Below, one piece after another: positions 49,568 through 61,581 of a stretch of DNA of 64,000 nucleotides (the first letter of the stretch is position 1; the number at the start of each line of letters is the position of its first letter). The position numbers were made by a program, and so were the translations under genes. Origin of the DNA: Amanita rubescens (taxonomy: Eukaryota > Basidiomycota > Agaricomycetes > Agaricales > Amanitaceae); the NCBI GenBank assembly GCA_015039365.1, contig WION01000146.1:60988-124987 (forward strand). Direction: 5' to 3'. The notes under the pieces are model-generated. The model ran no database searches, was not told the origin of the DNA, and saw only the letters and a program-made list of their open reading frames with translations.

Positions 49568-50984
49568 TCTTAAACACGGAAAACTACCCCTCCGATCAAA
49601 GTTTAATGACTGGAAGAACGACGACAACATCATTCGTTATCAAGGACGCGTTTATGTTCCTCAAAACGAAGAATTATGAAACGAAATAATCAAATCACAT
49701 CATGACCCCGTAGTTATGGGTCACCCTGGACGATTAAAGACACTAGAGCTTATCTGCCATGACTATTATTGGCCTGGAATGACAACAACCGTATCCAAAT
49801 GGGTTGAAGGCTGTGCCTTATGTCAACAAATGAAGGTTAATACACACCCGATCACACCGGGTTTGATGCCTATTAAATCCCACGCCACACGCCCATTCGA
49901 ACAAGTTTCGATGGACTTCATCACAGATCTGCCAATTATCGACAGTTTTGATTCTGTTTTGACCGTGGTTGATCAAGGCTTAACAAAGGGCGTAATATTC
50001 ATACCATGCAAAAAATCTTTTACCACTATGGATACCGCCAATTCTTACATTAACGACGTTTACAAACGTTACGGGTTACCGACAATCCTCATCTCCGATA
50101 GAGGACCACAATTTACCTCCAAAGTTTTCGAAGAAATCTGCAAAATCTTCGGAATTGATCATAGAAAGTCAACCACCTTTCATCCGCAAACTGACGGAGA
50201 ATCGGAATGACTCAATCAGGAGCTAGAAACCTACCTCCGGTTATACTGCGTTGATCATCCAAAACAGTGGAAAGATCATCTGCCATTAGCAGAATTCGCG
50301 CACAATCAACGGATACATCAATCTACCAAGATGACGCCGTTTGAAATCATGTTTGGAATAGAGCCTGTGGCTATCCCCACAGCATTCCCGCGAATCAACG
50401 TACCCGCCGCTGAAGACCGCTTCAAGGTCTTAACACAAATACGAGACGAAGCTCTCGCCGCACACGAATTAGCTAGACAGCTAATGACTCAAAGAGTCAA
50501 AGGGAAATCTCCCGCATTCAAAGAAGGAGATTTAGTATGGCTAGACTCACGAAACCTGAAAACAGGACAAATAAGAAAGTTCTCACCTAGACGAGAAGGA
50601 CCGTTCAAGATCGAGAAAATCTTAGGACCTGTCACCGTTAAACTTGAACTTCCCCCAAGATGGAAAATTCACCCTGTTTTTCATGTTTCACTCCTTACTC
50701 CTTACCACAAGAACAAAACACATGGTCCAAACTTTACTAGACCAACCCCAGACCTTATAGATAACAAAGAAGAATACGAAATCGAGACAATTGTCTTGCA
50801 CCAAAGAAAAGGAAACCAATGGCGATTTTTAGTCAAATGGAAAGGCTATCCGACATCTGACAATTCATGGGAAACCGAGGAAAACCTGGAACACTCCGAG
50901 GAGACCTTAAACGAATATAAGGAACAACATGGAATCACAGCAATTATCCCCACTACTCGTAAACCACGAAAACGCTGTTCTTGA
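49568..50984 (+). pseudogene. pol: B2 pol fragment 3: integrase and chromodomain
   Basis: Resumes after D and has TGA at 49677-49679 (EEL*NEII) and 50208-50210 (GESE*LNQ), both shared with the first B1 copy. It contains the zinc finger (GHPGRL, CALCQQMK), DDE core (MDFITDLP, ISDRGPQF) and chromodomain (LVKWKGYPTSDNSWETE). The last 56 nt overlap ORF3 in another frame. Confidence 0.88.
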
Positions 50985-53124
50985 AACCATGTCCTCCCCC
51001 ATTAACAACCTGTCCGCCACTGCTACTCCAGCCGCTTCAACAGTCGTCAAGGAAACCGTCCCTCCGACCCCTTCTAGAGAGGAATCGCCCACGCCATTGC
51101 CAATTCCTCCTCCCATCTGTATGTTACATTATACATCTATTGGTACAGAATGGTTCCCTATAATTCCTTCTGACGAGGAATTCATACCACGAGATGAAGA
51201 TTCTTTATCTTCTGACTCATCTTATACCTTCCCACCATCGAACGCTTCTACAATAGAAGAACTAATGCGAAACATCACAGATATGGGGAACGCTATTCTC
51301 CCTGATGTCCCTGTGCCACCTGAGATGCAGGAAATGGTAGCTCAAGTATTCGCCACCAGAGACCAAATGGTCATCACCTACGCACGCGGACCACGTCCTG
51401 ACACCACCCCTGAAGATATCCGGATCATGCGAGAAGGATTACTCATGTTCAATACCACCGCTTTTACTATGGGAATTCCTCCTATCGACGAAGAACTCGT
51501 TAACAACTACCTTGAAAGAGCAAGGACCATCACCGCCACCAATGCTGCAACCACCGCCGCCATTTCTGCTGTCGCTGCCGAACTCGATGTTGTCACCGCT
51601 AACGCCATCACCGATGACGAGATCAATGAAAGACTCGTCAATCCCATCTCGATCCCTATTGTCTTCCCAGAAAACACCCCATCGCCAAGGCCCCTTTACA
51701 CCCCATTAAATTTAATGAGGGAAACCTATACTCGATCTATGAGCCCAGTGCCTAGACTCCCTGCCGAAGGACCTATTCCTAGGTTCTTATTTCAGCACGC
51801 TGCTGTCAACGACGACAATTTTAATGTGCCTCCACCTGATATCCCTGCTATTGACATCATCTTGACGCACTACGCCATCCCTTCCTTTGTCGATCCGATA
51901 ATTCGACGAGCCTTTTATCGAATCTGGACATTATTCACGTCCTGGACCTTTGCCAACAACTATCTGTTCATCTTGAATAGATATGTTCGTCCTGATCTGA
52001 TGGCCCTCGTTAACATCATCATTAATCTCACCCACCGGTTCCGAGAACCGCAACGCAACCGCTGGATCACCCTGATGATCTGGAACAATATTCATTGGTT
52101 TTGTGACTTACGAGGAGACGTATACCTCGAAGAAGCAACCTGTCTTACCACTGCTGGGCATCGTCACCATTTCATCCAACCAACACGACAACCCGCTTTA
52201 GACACTGGCATGGCCTGGATGCACGGACGCCCTGTATTTCCCCGCACTCCCGTCAATGCTACGTTCGAACGTATTTGAACCCTTAGCGACCGTCTCAACC
52301 CAATGATGACTCCTGATGGTTGGGATGTAACTATACTACGACAACTACAAACGACGATTAACAATCTCGTATGGAGGCACGATCGTAACCCTAACAGACC
52401 TAATGCCAGTAACAAATACCAAGACGCCACCGTCATCGCACTTCAAACAGGACATACAATTGAAGGACGCGATGTCCCTATTCCTGAAAATCCGACACGT
52501 CGCACTATCTTTCACCTGCATGGACCTGACCCCTCAGCTGAACGATTGGTATCATTCGAACCGAATAACTTAGCCTTCAAAGGAGAAGATATCCCTGGAA
52601 CTCAAGGCTGTTACATGTGCGGAGCCCCACATCACACTACCAAACACCATCAACGACGAGAAATACGCCGAAGATCGATACATGAGGAAACCCCACCTCC
52701 CACTTATCCAGATGCTATAACACAATCGTCGCTGCCCACGCCATTTGAACAAATCCCTGAACAATGAATTTCTACCGCTTCACCCGCTACTACTATTGAT
52801 TCCGCCCAACTCGAACAAGGCGAACCTTCCCCGCTTATTGAAAGAAGACGACGAGGAACAAATACTCGCCCTCCAGGCAACCGCTTCACCACTACTACCA
52901 CCGGACCCCCACCGTCACGACGAAACCTTGGAAATCGCCGAGGCCAATCGACATGAGGACAGTCACGTCCTGTCGCCACTATGACTGCCTCCAATACACG
53001 AGAAGAGCGACCGACTCTTCAAGAACGTCTTACCGATAACCGCCGTCGCCGCCGTCATCCTTGGCAAGGAAACGAAGACTCTTACACCTATGACAGCGAT
53101 GCCGAACACAATCGTGACACGTAG
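50929..53124 (+). pseudogene. ORF3 of B2 (732 codons, three TGA stops)
   Basis: ATG 50929 lies 56 nt before the pol stop. One frame runs to TAG 53122-53124, with TGA at 52276, 52765 and 52954. B1 has CGA at the first and third. Sequence: MESQQLSPLLV, Pro/Ser-rich N-terminus, acidic Ser patch (DEDSLSSDSS), helical core (EMVAQVFATRDQMVITYA), C-terminal domain (YRIWTLFTSWTFANNYLF), zinc-knuckle-like CYMCGAPHHTTKHH (residue about 561-574), Arg-rich tail and DAEHNRDT end. Homologous to ORF3 of A and C. Unknown function. Confidence 0.78.
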
Positions 53125-53181
53125 TCACAAATTATTTCAATATTCGGTGAATATTGGACTTCGTATGTAGGAGAAGGGCTA

Positions 53182-53608
53182 TGTTACAAACGTACGTCAT
53201 GGCCTATCTTTTCCATCTTATCACTTCCGTTATCTCTCCTACGTCACTGTTTGCATATACGTTCCTTCTGGAACATTCATCGTTTATCATATGCTATTCC
53301 GTTTATCACATGCATGTTGATTATCACATGTAAACCGTTTCATTATCACATGCAACCATTTCGTTATCACATGCATTCTTACTTACTATATTTGTGTATA
53401 TACCTTGTACTATATAAACTACGCAAATATACGACTAGACCTCAGTCTAGTTTTAACAGTCAAAATCTGTCTCGTTATCGTCTAAGCTCCCTTGAGGACT
53501 TATCCGATAACACTCTTATTCTTTGAACGTTCTTAAGTGCCGGAATTCCCTTGAGGAACCTACGGTACCTGATAAGCTTGACTTATCAGTGAACGAACAA
53601 ACGTAACA
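53182..53608 (+). repeat. 3' LTR of B2
   Basis: 427 bp; 18 bp longer than the 5' LTR owing to one extra repeat unit (TGTTGATTATCACATG region). Followed by TSD GTACC. Confidence 0.92.
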
Positions 53609-53613
53609 GTACC

Positions 53614-53732
53614 ATCCTTCTTCACAAGCACTTCAACCATGACTGCATGAGTACCCCCATTTGCATTCCTCCATCTCTTGATTGTGAAGGGTCTGGGTGA
53701 AATGTCTAATTTACCCTCTTCCCAGTCAAAGC
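53614..53732 (-). pseudogene. Host-like ORF, C-terminal part (split by B2)
   Basis: Minus-strand frame FDWEEGKLDISPRPFTIKRW...VMVEVLVKKDG. It continues across the B2 insertion into 29072-29040 (TEEDVEAAL, then TAG). The split and the TSD GTACC show that B2 landed in an existing reading frame. I do not recognise the protein. Confidence 0.4.
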
Positions 53733-54816
53733 TAGTGTTTCTATTTCCAGTCTCTCAGGACCGAAAAAGACCGGAACTGGACCGGACCAGGACCAATTTG
53801 GACCGGACTGCAGTCTCAGGTCTTAGGAGGTCCAAGGGCAGTCCGGTTCCGGTCTTTTTAAATTTTTAAAATCAAAAAAACCGCAAAAGACCGGTCTAGA
53901 CCGGTCCTAGACTGCTAATTGTCACATGTGACCAACACAGTCATGTTCTCCTATATTTTAGCTTTTTTTTGAGTATTGAAACATAAAAAACAGTTGAGAT
54001 TTGAGTTCACAGTAGTAAAGTTTGTCAAAAGTTATATATAACATGTGAATTTTGAAATCATCTGTTGTTGCAACACTCCAGGTAAGGTATTCTGAAATTA
54101 ACTAATCTAGGTACGCTCTAGTACATCCAATGGAACATAGTTGAACAGTGGGAGGGTGAGGGTCAGCAACACTGGGCTTCATTCTCTCTTTGGTGATCTC
54201 TTTGGCAATCTCTTTGGCAATGTTTGGCAGTCTCCTGGCATCATTAAAAATGGTTTAATGTGGCTTATCTGGAGTGCAACTGGGTGTGAGATGATGTGAG
54301 GGGGTGGAGTGGGGTCTAATGGGACAAGCTGAGCAGTGGGAGGGTGAGGGTCAGCAACACTGGGCTTCATTCTCTCTTTGGTGATCTCTTTGGCAATCTA
54401 TTTGGCAATGTTTGGCAGTCTCCTGGCATCATCAAAAATGGTTTTATGTGGCTCATCTGAGTGCAGCTGGGTGTGAGAGGGTGTGAGAGGGTGAGGGTTA
54501 GGAACATATTGATATTTATGAAGTTTTGTAGTTTTAAATTGTTGTATGGGAGACATAGGGACATAGAAACTAATGTAAGGACTGGTCCAGACCAGTCCAA
54601 GACCAGTCCAGATCAGGACCAGTCCAAGACCGGTCCAGATCAGGACCAGTCCTGGACCGGTCTTAACCGGTCTTTTTTTTAAATTAAGACCGGTCTTGCG
54701 GTCTTAAGCGGTCCGGTTCCGGTCTTTTCGATATCAGGGACACCCTGAGACCGGTCTGGTTTTGGTCTTTCCAAAAAAGGAAAAAAAACCGGACCAGACC
54801 GGACCTTGAATCACTA
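53733..54816 (+). mobile_element. H2b: non-autonomous hAT-like element
   Basis: 1084 bp with a perfect 8-bp TSD GTCAAAGC (53725-53732, 54817-54824). Ends TAGTGTTTCTATTTCC and ...AATCACTA. Same internal duplicated block as H2a. It has extra AGACCAGTCC repeats near 54585-54650. Confidence 0.85.
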
Positions 54817-54824
54817 GTCAAAGC

Positions 54825-55106
54825 TTTGGCAGATTTTCTTCTTTCAAAATAGTTGGCAACACATGGGCTGCTGTAAAGATTATCATATACAGCACCTGCT
54901 ACTGTGTCTTCTGAGAGGAATGATTGGATTCCTCCATTGTTTTCCTGCACAGCCTTTGCCAAAGTCATTGCAACTTGCCATAGTAGCTCCTCAAAGACAT
55001 TAATGTCCTCCCTGGTACTGATCTAAGACTTGACTTGGCCTGTATGGGCTGCCACTTCGTGTGGCATGTCTGAGGCCCAAGGTAAGTAGTGTGGCTGTGT
55101 TTGTTT
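54825..55106 (-). pseudogene. Host-like ORF, upstream part (split by H2b and H5)
   Basis: Minus-strand reading gives REDINVFEELLWQVAMTLA, QSFLSEDTVAGAVYDNLY and ANYFERRKSAKAL, then meets H2b. Joining to 53614-53732 needs a frame change, so an intron or frameshift lies near the junction. Upstream, another frame reads PYRPSQVLDQ. A stop (TAG) lies near 55025. Likely a broken gene of the host or of an unidentified element. Confidence 0.35.
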
Positions 55107-55907
55107 TAGTGTTGTGAGGTTAGGTTAAGTCCGGTTAATTGCCCCAAAATTGATTAACTGTAACTGATCAATTAACTGATGACCCAGAATTTCCTTAACC
55201 TTAACTGGACCGGTTATGACCGGTTATAACCGGTTATAACCGATTAAAATTATGTAATCTGGTAGAGCAGGTTATTAGCATCATTTTGAGCCCCTATTCA
55301 TGTAATTTGGACCAGTGGTTCATGAGATATGAAGTGTTTTGTGAGTGATGTCAAGATGATTGGTTTCCCATTAGCAATGTTGTCTATGATGCTCATAACT
55401 GATCAATATAAGTCAGAAACAAGTCCCAAATGCCAACAGCCTAAGTCAGAAGTATATTGTCCAATACAGAATGATAAACATAATGAAAATTGCATACAAA
55501 TTAGAGCCTCACAACAGCCATGCAAAACATTGCTCCTCATCAGCATCCCAGAGAACTATGTTTCTGAGTGTGGTGAGGGAAATAGCTAGCAGATTGAACA
55601 TGAGAAACTAATTGTATATTGCTTTTTGCATGTCATGGACCACATTGCTAATGAGAAACACAATAATTTTGACATCCCTTCACAAAATACTTCATATCGC
55701 ATGAACCACTGGGCCAAATTACATGAATAAGGGCTCAGAATGAAGCTAAGGACCAGCTCTACAAGGTTGCACAATTTAACCGGTCATAACCAGTCCGGTT
55801 AAGGTTAGGGAAAGGGCCTAACCTTAACTGATAATTAACTGGTTGAGCAGTTAGGTTCAGTTAAGTTACGGTTAATTGCGGTTACATAACTTAACCTCCC
55901 ATCACTA
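55107..55907 (+). mobile_element. H5: non-autonomous hAT-like element
   Basis: 801 bp. Terminal inverted repeats TAGTGTTGTGAGGTTAGGTT and (reversed) TAGTGATGGGAGGTTAAGTT. 8-bp TSD GTTTGTTT (55099-55106, 55908-55915). Rich in AACCGGTTATAACCGG-type words. No transposase. Confidence 0.82.
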
Positions 55908-55922
55908 GTTTGTTTGCTCCGG

Positions 55923-56271
55923 TGAAACAACGCAAGAGAGGCTGACTTGGGGTGCAGCCTCCGAGATGCGATGCGGCCGGCGAGTTCGGCAGCACCGAAA
56001 GGTGCTCGTCCGAGCTCGGTCGCACTCGTTGACTCTCGGAACGTAGATGCGAAGTGCGGGGGAGAAGAAGATATATAAAATCAACTAACTACGACATAAT
56101 ATACTACATGCCTCATGTGCTACGTGTGTAATACGGTCCGAAACGTATCCGATACCGAGTCTCGGAGCTTCGGAACGTGGCTCCGAGGTCGAGGGTTCGA
56201 GCCGAAGGTGCGGTGAGGGTTTCGGAGGGTTTCAGTGTCGGTTCCAGCATAGCCGGAATCGACACGTTACA
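55923..56271 (-). repeat. Solo LTR of a FIDD-type element
   Basis: 349 bp, TGTAACGTGTCG...GTTTCA on the minus strand, with direct 4-bp flanks CCGG (55919-55922, 56272-56275) and no internal region. It is the product expected from LTR-LTR recombination. Related to, but not the same as, the LTRs of D, E and G. Confidence 0.82.
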
Positions 56272-56275
56272 CCGG

Positions 56276-56670
56276 CATGGCAAGCCACGTCTTGGGATTT
56301 ACCGGCATTTAAATGTCCATTACAAAAACCGACCGTAACCTGGAAAAGATAAGACCAAAGACCATCATTACACTTGGCCTCAGAATAAGAGGCTGTGAAC
56401 CATACATGATTACTAATCAGGGAAAACCCCATTCACAGATCAGTACCTTATTTGTACTAATGGCTGATAAATGGAGCTGATAGCCAACAAATGAGATCCC
56501 AAATCAGAATTTTGAGATGCCCAGCTAAAGGGCCACACAAAACAGGGATTGATTTGTGATAATTAAATCAAGAATGTTGACTTTGGTACTCTAGTGATGT
56601 TATGTTAGGTGAATTAGTCTATGAATGCCTTTTGCAATCTCCTAGGTAAAGCAAAGGGTGAAGATGGAAG
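56276..56670. other. Unrecognised sequence, partly repeated at 28487-28610
   Basis: The first ~115 bp are a diverged copy of 28487-28610 (GCATGGCAAGCCAC, TGTCCATTACAAAAAC). On the minus strand that copy reads MPVNPKTWLAMPEQTN, which leads through the solo LTR and H5 sites toward the 55106 fragment. The rest shows nothing recognisable. Confidence 0.35.
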
Positions 56671-58896
56671 TAGTGTTTCAAAGTCCGGTTACAAAGACTG
56701 AAGATAACCGGTTATGTAACTGGACTGTAACCGGAAAAGACTGATAACTGGTCCCTGGTTAAGCCAATTCTGTGTTAGACCGGTTACAGGTTACAACCAT
56801 TTCAAAAGACTGAAAAAGACCAGTTATAACCGGTTATAACTGGTCTTTGGCAATTGTTCTGCACTTAGTAACATGATTGGTGTACTAGATGTTATCAGCT
56901 TTATAATGACTCTGGGATCAAGGAAAATAGTGGAGAAATGAGTGAGATACAGTGAAAATAAGTTTAGAGCTAGTTTGATTCTTCAGCATTTATTCCTTGC
57001 TTAAATAGGGGTTCCATATTAATCCAACATAGCTTATGAATTACTTTAAGGATGGGCTAGTATGTCATATGTCACAATTATTCCTAACCCTCAGTTATTG
57101 AATCAGTGGCCAAGAGTTGGCCAATGAATAGTGTTTCTATTTCCAGTCTCTCAGGACCGAAAAAGACCGGAACTGGACCGGACCAGGACCAATTTGGACT
57201 GGACTGCAGTCTCAGGTCTTAGGAGGTCCAAGGGCAGTCCGGTTCCGGTCTTTTTAAATTTTTAAAATCAAAAAAACCGCAAAAGACCGGTCTAGACCGG
57301 TCCTAGACTGCTAATTGTCACATGTGACCAACACAGTCATGTTCTCCTATATTTTAGCTTTTTTGAGTATTGAAACATAAATAACAGTTGAGATTTGAGT
57401 TCACAGTAGTAAAGTTTGTCAAAAGTTATATATAACATGTGAATTTTGAAATCATCTGTTGTTGCAACACTCCAGGTAAGGTATTCTGAAATTAACTAAT
57501 CTAGGTATGCTCTAGTACATCCAATGGAACATAGTTGAACAGTGGGAGGGTGAGGGTCAGCAACACTGGGCTTCATTCTCTCTTTGGTGATCTCTTTGGC
57601 AATCTCTTTGGCAATGTTTGGCAGTCTCCTGGCATCATTAAAAATGGTTTAATGTGGCTTATCTGGAGTGCAACTGGGTGTGAGATGATGTGAGGGGGTG
57701 GAGTGGGGTCTAATGGGACAAGTTGAGCAGTGGGAGGGTGAGGGTCAGCAACACTGGGCTTCATTCTCTCTTTGGTGATCTCTTTGGCAATCTCTTTGGC
57801 AATGTTTGGCAGTCTCCTGGCATCATCAAAAATGGTTTTATGTGGCTCATCTGAGTGCAGCTGGGTGTGAGAGGGTGTGAGAGGGTGAGGGTTAGGAACA
57901 TATTGATATTTATGAAGTTTTGTAGTTTTAAATTGTTGTATGGGAGACATAGGGACATAGAAACTAATGTAAGGACTGGTCCAGACCAGTCCAAGACCAG
58001 TCCAGATCAGGACCAGTCCTGGACCGGTCTTAACCGGTCTTTTTTTTAAATTAAGACCGGTCTTGCGGTCTTAAGCGGTCCGGTTCCAGTCTTTCCAAAA
58101 AAGGAAAAAAAACCGGACCGGACCGGACCTTGAATCACTACCAATGAAAGAGTGCCAAAGAGAGTGCCAAAGAGAGCACCAAAGAGAGTGATGCAGCCAC
58201 ACAGCCACTCCTGTTGGAATCTGAGATGATTTTACAAGCACACCACTGTTTTGTTCTGACCCTTTTTCATTTTTGTACTATTGTTAACTGTTAACTTGTG
58301 TAATTACAGTAGATAATGCATCATTCTGCTCTCTATGGCTGACTCCACCCATTGCAGTGTTGCAATGGGCGGAGTATTTTCCTATTTTTGGATGATTAGG
58401 ACATTGACATGTAGGATAATCTGAAAATAGAAAATAGAAAATACTCCGCCCATTGCAGTGTCACAATGGGCGGAGTATTTTCCTATTTTTTTGGATGATT
58501 GGGACATTGACATGTAGGATAATCTGAAGATGGAAATAGAAAATACTCCGCCCATTGCAGTGTCATGATCAGCGGAGTATTTTCCTATTTCTTTTGATGA
58601 TTAATTTCATAGCTCCAGTAAGAACACATCCCATATACCTTCACACGTTTTCTGCAGAGATTTTATAGTGTACAACCAGTCCTATGACCAGTCTAGACCA
58701 GTCCAGACTGGTCATGTAACCAGTTAAGGTTTTAACTGGTCATAACCGGTCTTTTAACTGATTTAACCAATTGTAACCGGTTACAATTGGTCCAGTTAAG
58801 GTTACAAGCAACTGGGAGCATTTGTAACCGGTTAAGGTTACAGGTTACACCCAAAAAAGGCAAAAAGACCGGACCGGACCAGACTTTAAAACACTA
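56671..58896 (+). mobile_element. H1b: hAT-like element interrupted by H2c
   Basis: Second copy of H1a, near-identical, but with three rather than four GTGCCAAAGAGA units and H2c inserted at its CCAATGAA site. The flanks GATGGAAG and CCTGCCAC are not a TSD, as for H1a. Confidence 0.8.
57129..58140 (+). mobile_element. H2c: hAT-like element nested in H1b
   Basis: 1012 bp with a perfect 8-bp TSD CCAATGAA (57121-57128, 58141-58148). The uninterrupted site is seen in H1a near 25105. So H2 was active after H1. Confidence 0.88.
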
Positions 58897-59734
58897 CCTG
58901 CCACACTCACTTCTCCACCCATCTGGCGGTCAATCTGGCTTCCATAGGACATCACAACATATCTGACATCATTGTAATGGACCAGCGCACTTCATTCCCA
59001 TCCTGAATGACATGATTGATCAGATCTCAGAGGTGATAAGGGTTTGTCGACAGAGTGCTGACCTTTGAAAGGTAAGTATCATTCGCTTCTAATGTTTTTT
59101 TGGTCACTAAATCTGATGGCAATGTCAGCGTGGCGCGAAAAGCGGTTGCAAATGTGCCAGAATGGTTTTGAGTGTTAGGGGCTTGATTTCAAGGGTATGT
59201 AGACAGAGTACTGAGCTTTGAAAGGTGAGGATCATTCACTTCTGAGGTTTTCGAGGTCGCTGATTCCATTGGTGATGTCAGTGTGGTGCGAAAAGCAGTT
59301 ACAAATGCACCAGAACAATTTGAGTGTTAGGATCTTGATAACTTGTTTGTAGGCAGAGTACTGAGCTTTAAAAGGTGAGTATCATTCACTTCTGGGGTTT
59401 TTTGGTTTGCTAAATTCAATGGTGATGTCTGTGTAGCACGGAATTCAATAGCGGATCAGCAAGAACACTCTCAAGGATCATGATTGATCAAGATTTGCAG
59501 ACTCAGTTCTGAGCTTTGAAAGGTGTGTGTTATGTGTTTCTGGGGTTTTTACATTGTCTAAATCTGATGGTGATGTCGGCGCAACATGAAAACCAGTTGT
59601 GAATCCGTCAGAACAATTTAGGTCTCGTCTACACCAGAACTGTCACATTCAGGAGTCAGGCTCAGTCACTTGCAAATAGCTACAGTAGTAGTATATAATA
59701 CTACATATATATCATGTTTTGAGGTCGGTTTTAG
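58897..59734. repeat. Four degenerate ~150-bp tandem units
   Basis: Units anchored on GAGCTTTGAAAGGTGAGT-like sequence at about 59060, 59213, 59363 and 59510 (spacing about 147-154 bp), each followed by CATTCACTTCTG...GATGGTGATGTC...CAGAACAATTT. Three of the four anchors resemble a splice donor (AAAGGTRAG). No open reading frame spans them. Confidence 0.6.
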
Positions 59735-59738
59735 TCGG

Positions 59739-60135
59739 TGAAACGATCAGAAGAAGGCCGATGCGGAAGTGCGTTCGGCCAAAGGGGCTTCGGAGGTCAG
59801 TCCTGGGGGTGCCTCGGAGGCAGAGAGAGTGCTGAAGACGAAGGTGAATGAGTGGAAGGTGTCCGAAGCACCGAGGAACGAAGGGAACGGAAGGAATCGA
59901 ACTCGGAACGAAGCTGGGGTGATAATTCGCTAACTACAACTACGTACACAATGGTATATATACTACGGAGGCACGAGGTGACCATGTGATGAATCCTGCA
60001 CCGAGTCCGAGGCCTGTGCATGCGTCCGAACACAAACGATCATCCTCCAGGATCGAGCATAGGCTCGGAGTGCTTTGGGGAGCTTCGGAAGGTTTCGGAG
60101 ATCGGTTCCAACGTAGCCGGAATCGGCTCGTTACA
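59739..60135 (-). repeat. 3' LTR of G2
   Basis: 397 bp, very similar to G1 LTRs. Preceded on the minus strand by the AGGAGG purine tract. Confidence 0.92.
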
Positions 60136-61581
60136 CCTCCTGGGTACTTTTAATACTGACCTCCTGGTCAGGACGGGGAGATCGGATGGTGATAGGAAGT
60201 AGAAGGGAAGTGGTGGGTGGGTTCTTCTCATCTCGCTTTCTTCAATCGTGCAGGCGGTCAGGGCGGCGGTCGGAATTTCGGCAGAATCAGGTCTCGGAAT
60301 GGCAGCTGTTGGGATGCCAGATGGCTCGGAAATGATAAAGACTTCGGTGATGGGGTCGCCGAGGGTTTCCGGGGTGGCAGAAATTGGCGTAGCAGTGGTG
60401 GGGTCATCAGGAGCCTCGGAGGTCTCGGCGATATCATGCGTTGTAGTGGTAGGAGCGTCGGAGGGTCTGGAGGGCTCAGAGGGTTCGGAGGGGGTGGTAT
60501 TAGGGAGCGTGGATTGATTAGGGATCGTGGTGCTAATGTGTATGTGTGTCGGAGTTGTATGTACGTTTTGCAGTGCTTCAGTATTGACAGGCTCGGCGGT
60601 ATGCGTTCCGGAGTGGTCTAGAGCTTCCAGGAAGTAGTTGGAGGACACAAATGGCTTCGGAGCGGTCGGCTGTGTGTACCTCAGCAGCCATACATCAATG
60701 CGTTCTTTGAACCATTGTCCGAAGTGGCGGTATTGGAATGCATTCGGTTCGTTGCCGTCCAAAAATTGAATCCGTCCGTCGACTATTTTGATCTTCCCTT
60801 GCCTTGCGTATTCATCCCTGATATGGCACCAGGCCGTCCAATGATTGATATCTCTGCAGAAAATGCATCCGCTAAGGAGATGGGTGGAAGCTGTGCTCGG
60901 AGCGAAGGCAGTGCTCGGAGGGGGAGTAGGGATAGGTGTCGGAGGCGTCGGAAGCGTCGGAGCTTGTGGGGTGGTTGCGGTGAGCAAGGCTATAGCAGAC
61001 CTTGAGCTGATAATGAATTGTGCGGCACTATTCATGTCCTTTAGATCATAGCCGTCATCGGGGTGGACGTCCGGGTACTTGATTGTGAGCCGAGTAGTGA
61101 TATCGGGTCGGAGCTCGGGAGGGAATGCGGACATGTACATGATGCTTGCCTCACGGCGTGTCATGCGGTGCTTTCCAATGAGGTACTGAGCTGTTCCGGA
61201 AAATTCCCTGTGATACTCAGCGAGGGCTGTCTCCGATGCAACATTTTGCGCTGAGAAGCGGCCGGAAACAGCGTGTAGTGCTGCAATAGTGTGGCGGCGA
61301 TTGGGCTGTGCCTCGGGGTAGATCTCGGAAATCGCTTTCTTAAACGCATCCCAGGTTTTCGGATCCGATAGGGTGTCCCGAGCGGCTCTCCAGATCTCAG
61401 AAGATTTCTCATCGGTGTAGTAGATGGCCCATTTGATCAGTTCAGCATCTCCAGAGCGTTGTCTATCCTCGCAGATCATCTCGATATCTTCGAGGTATCT
61501 CTCAAGGCCAGCGGCAGTGCCTCGGAAGCAGGGTGCCTCCTTGTTCGTTCGGATGGGCATGCGGCGGCTTGGTTCGGTCAT
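60040..61581 (-). CDS. gag: Gag of G2 (513 aa)
   Basis: ATG 61579-61581, same start (MTEPSRRMPIRTNKEAPC) and length as G1 Gag. The zinc knuckle reads CIFCRDINHWTAWC and keeps CX2CX4HX4C. The Thr/Pro-rich C-terminus ends inside the 3' LTR. Both copies stay open over 1.5 kb despite differences, in contrast to the TGA-riddled A and B genes. Confidence 0.85.
   Translation of the reverse strand: MTEPSRRMPIRTNKEAPCFRGTAAGLERYLEDIEMICEDRQRSGDAELIKWAIYYTDEKSSEIWRAARDTLSDPKTWDAFKKAISEIYPEAQPNRRHTIAALHAVSGRFSAQNVASETALAEYHREFSGTAQYLIGKHRMTRREASIMYMSAFPPELRPDITTRLTIKYPDVHPDDGYDLKDMNSAAQFIISSRSAIALLTATTPQAPTLPTPPTPIPTPPPSTAFAPSTASTHLLSGCIFCRDINHWTAWCHIRDEYARQGKIKIVDGRIQFLDGNEPNAFQYRHFGQWFKERIDVWLLRYTQPTAPKPFVSSNYFLEALDHSGTHTAEPVNTEALQNVHTTPTHIHISTTIPNQSTLPNTTPSEPSEPSRPSDAPTTTTHDIAETSEAPDDPTTATPISATPETLGDPITEVFIISEPSGIPTAAIPRPDSAEIPTAALTACTIEESEMRRTHPPLPFYFLSPSDLPVLTRRSVLKVPRRCNEPIPATLEPISETFRSSPKHSEPMLDPGG

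Larger units (their letters stand above)
29073..53608 (+). mobile_element. Element B2: Ty3/gypsy chromovirus carrying nested C and D
   Basis: LTRs 29073-29481 and 53182-53608, 5-bp TSD GTACC (29068-29072, 53609-53613). It spans 24.5 kb because C (8.1 kb) sits in its RT linker and D (8.7 kb) near the start of its integrase. Without them B2 is about 7.7 kb. It has lost about 745 bp across the gag-protease junction relative to B1, so it lacks the Gag zinc knuckle and the protease active site. Its TGA stops are listed under the gene parts. Confidence 0.93.

Noticed and set aside
50929..53124. ORF3 as an envelope gene
   Set aside because: No signal peptide, transmembrane helix or glycoprotein-type cysteines are seen; the zinc-knuckle-like motif points elsewhere.
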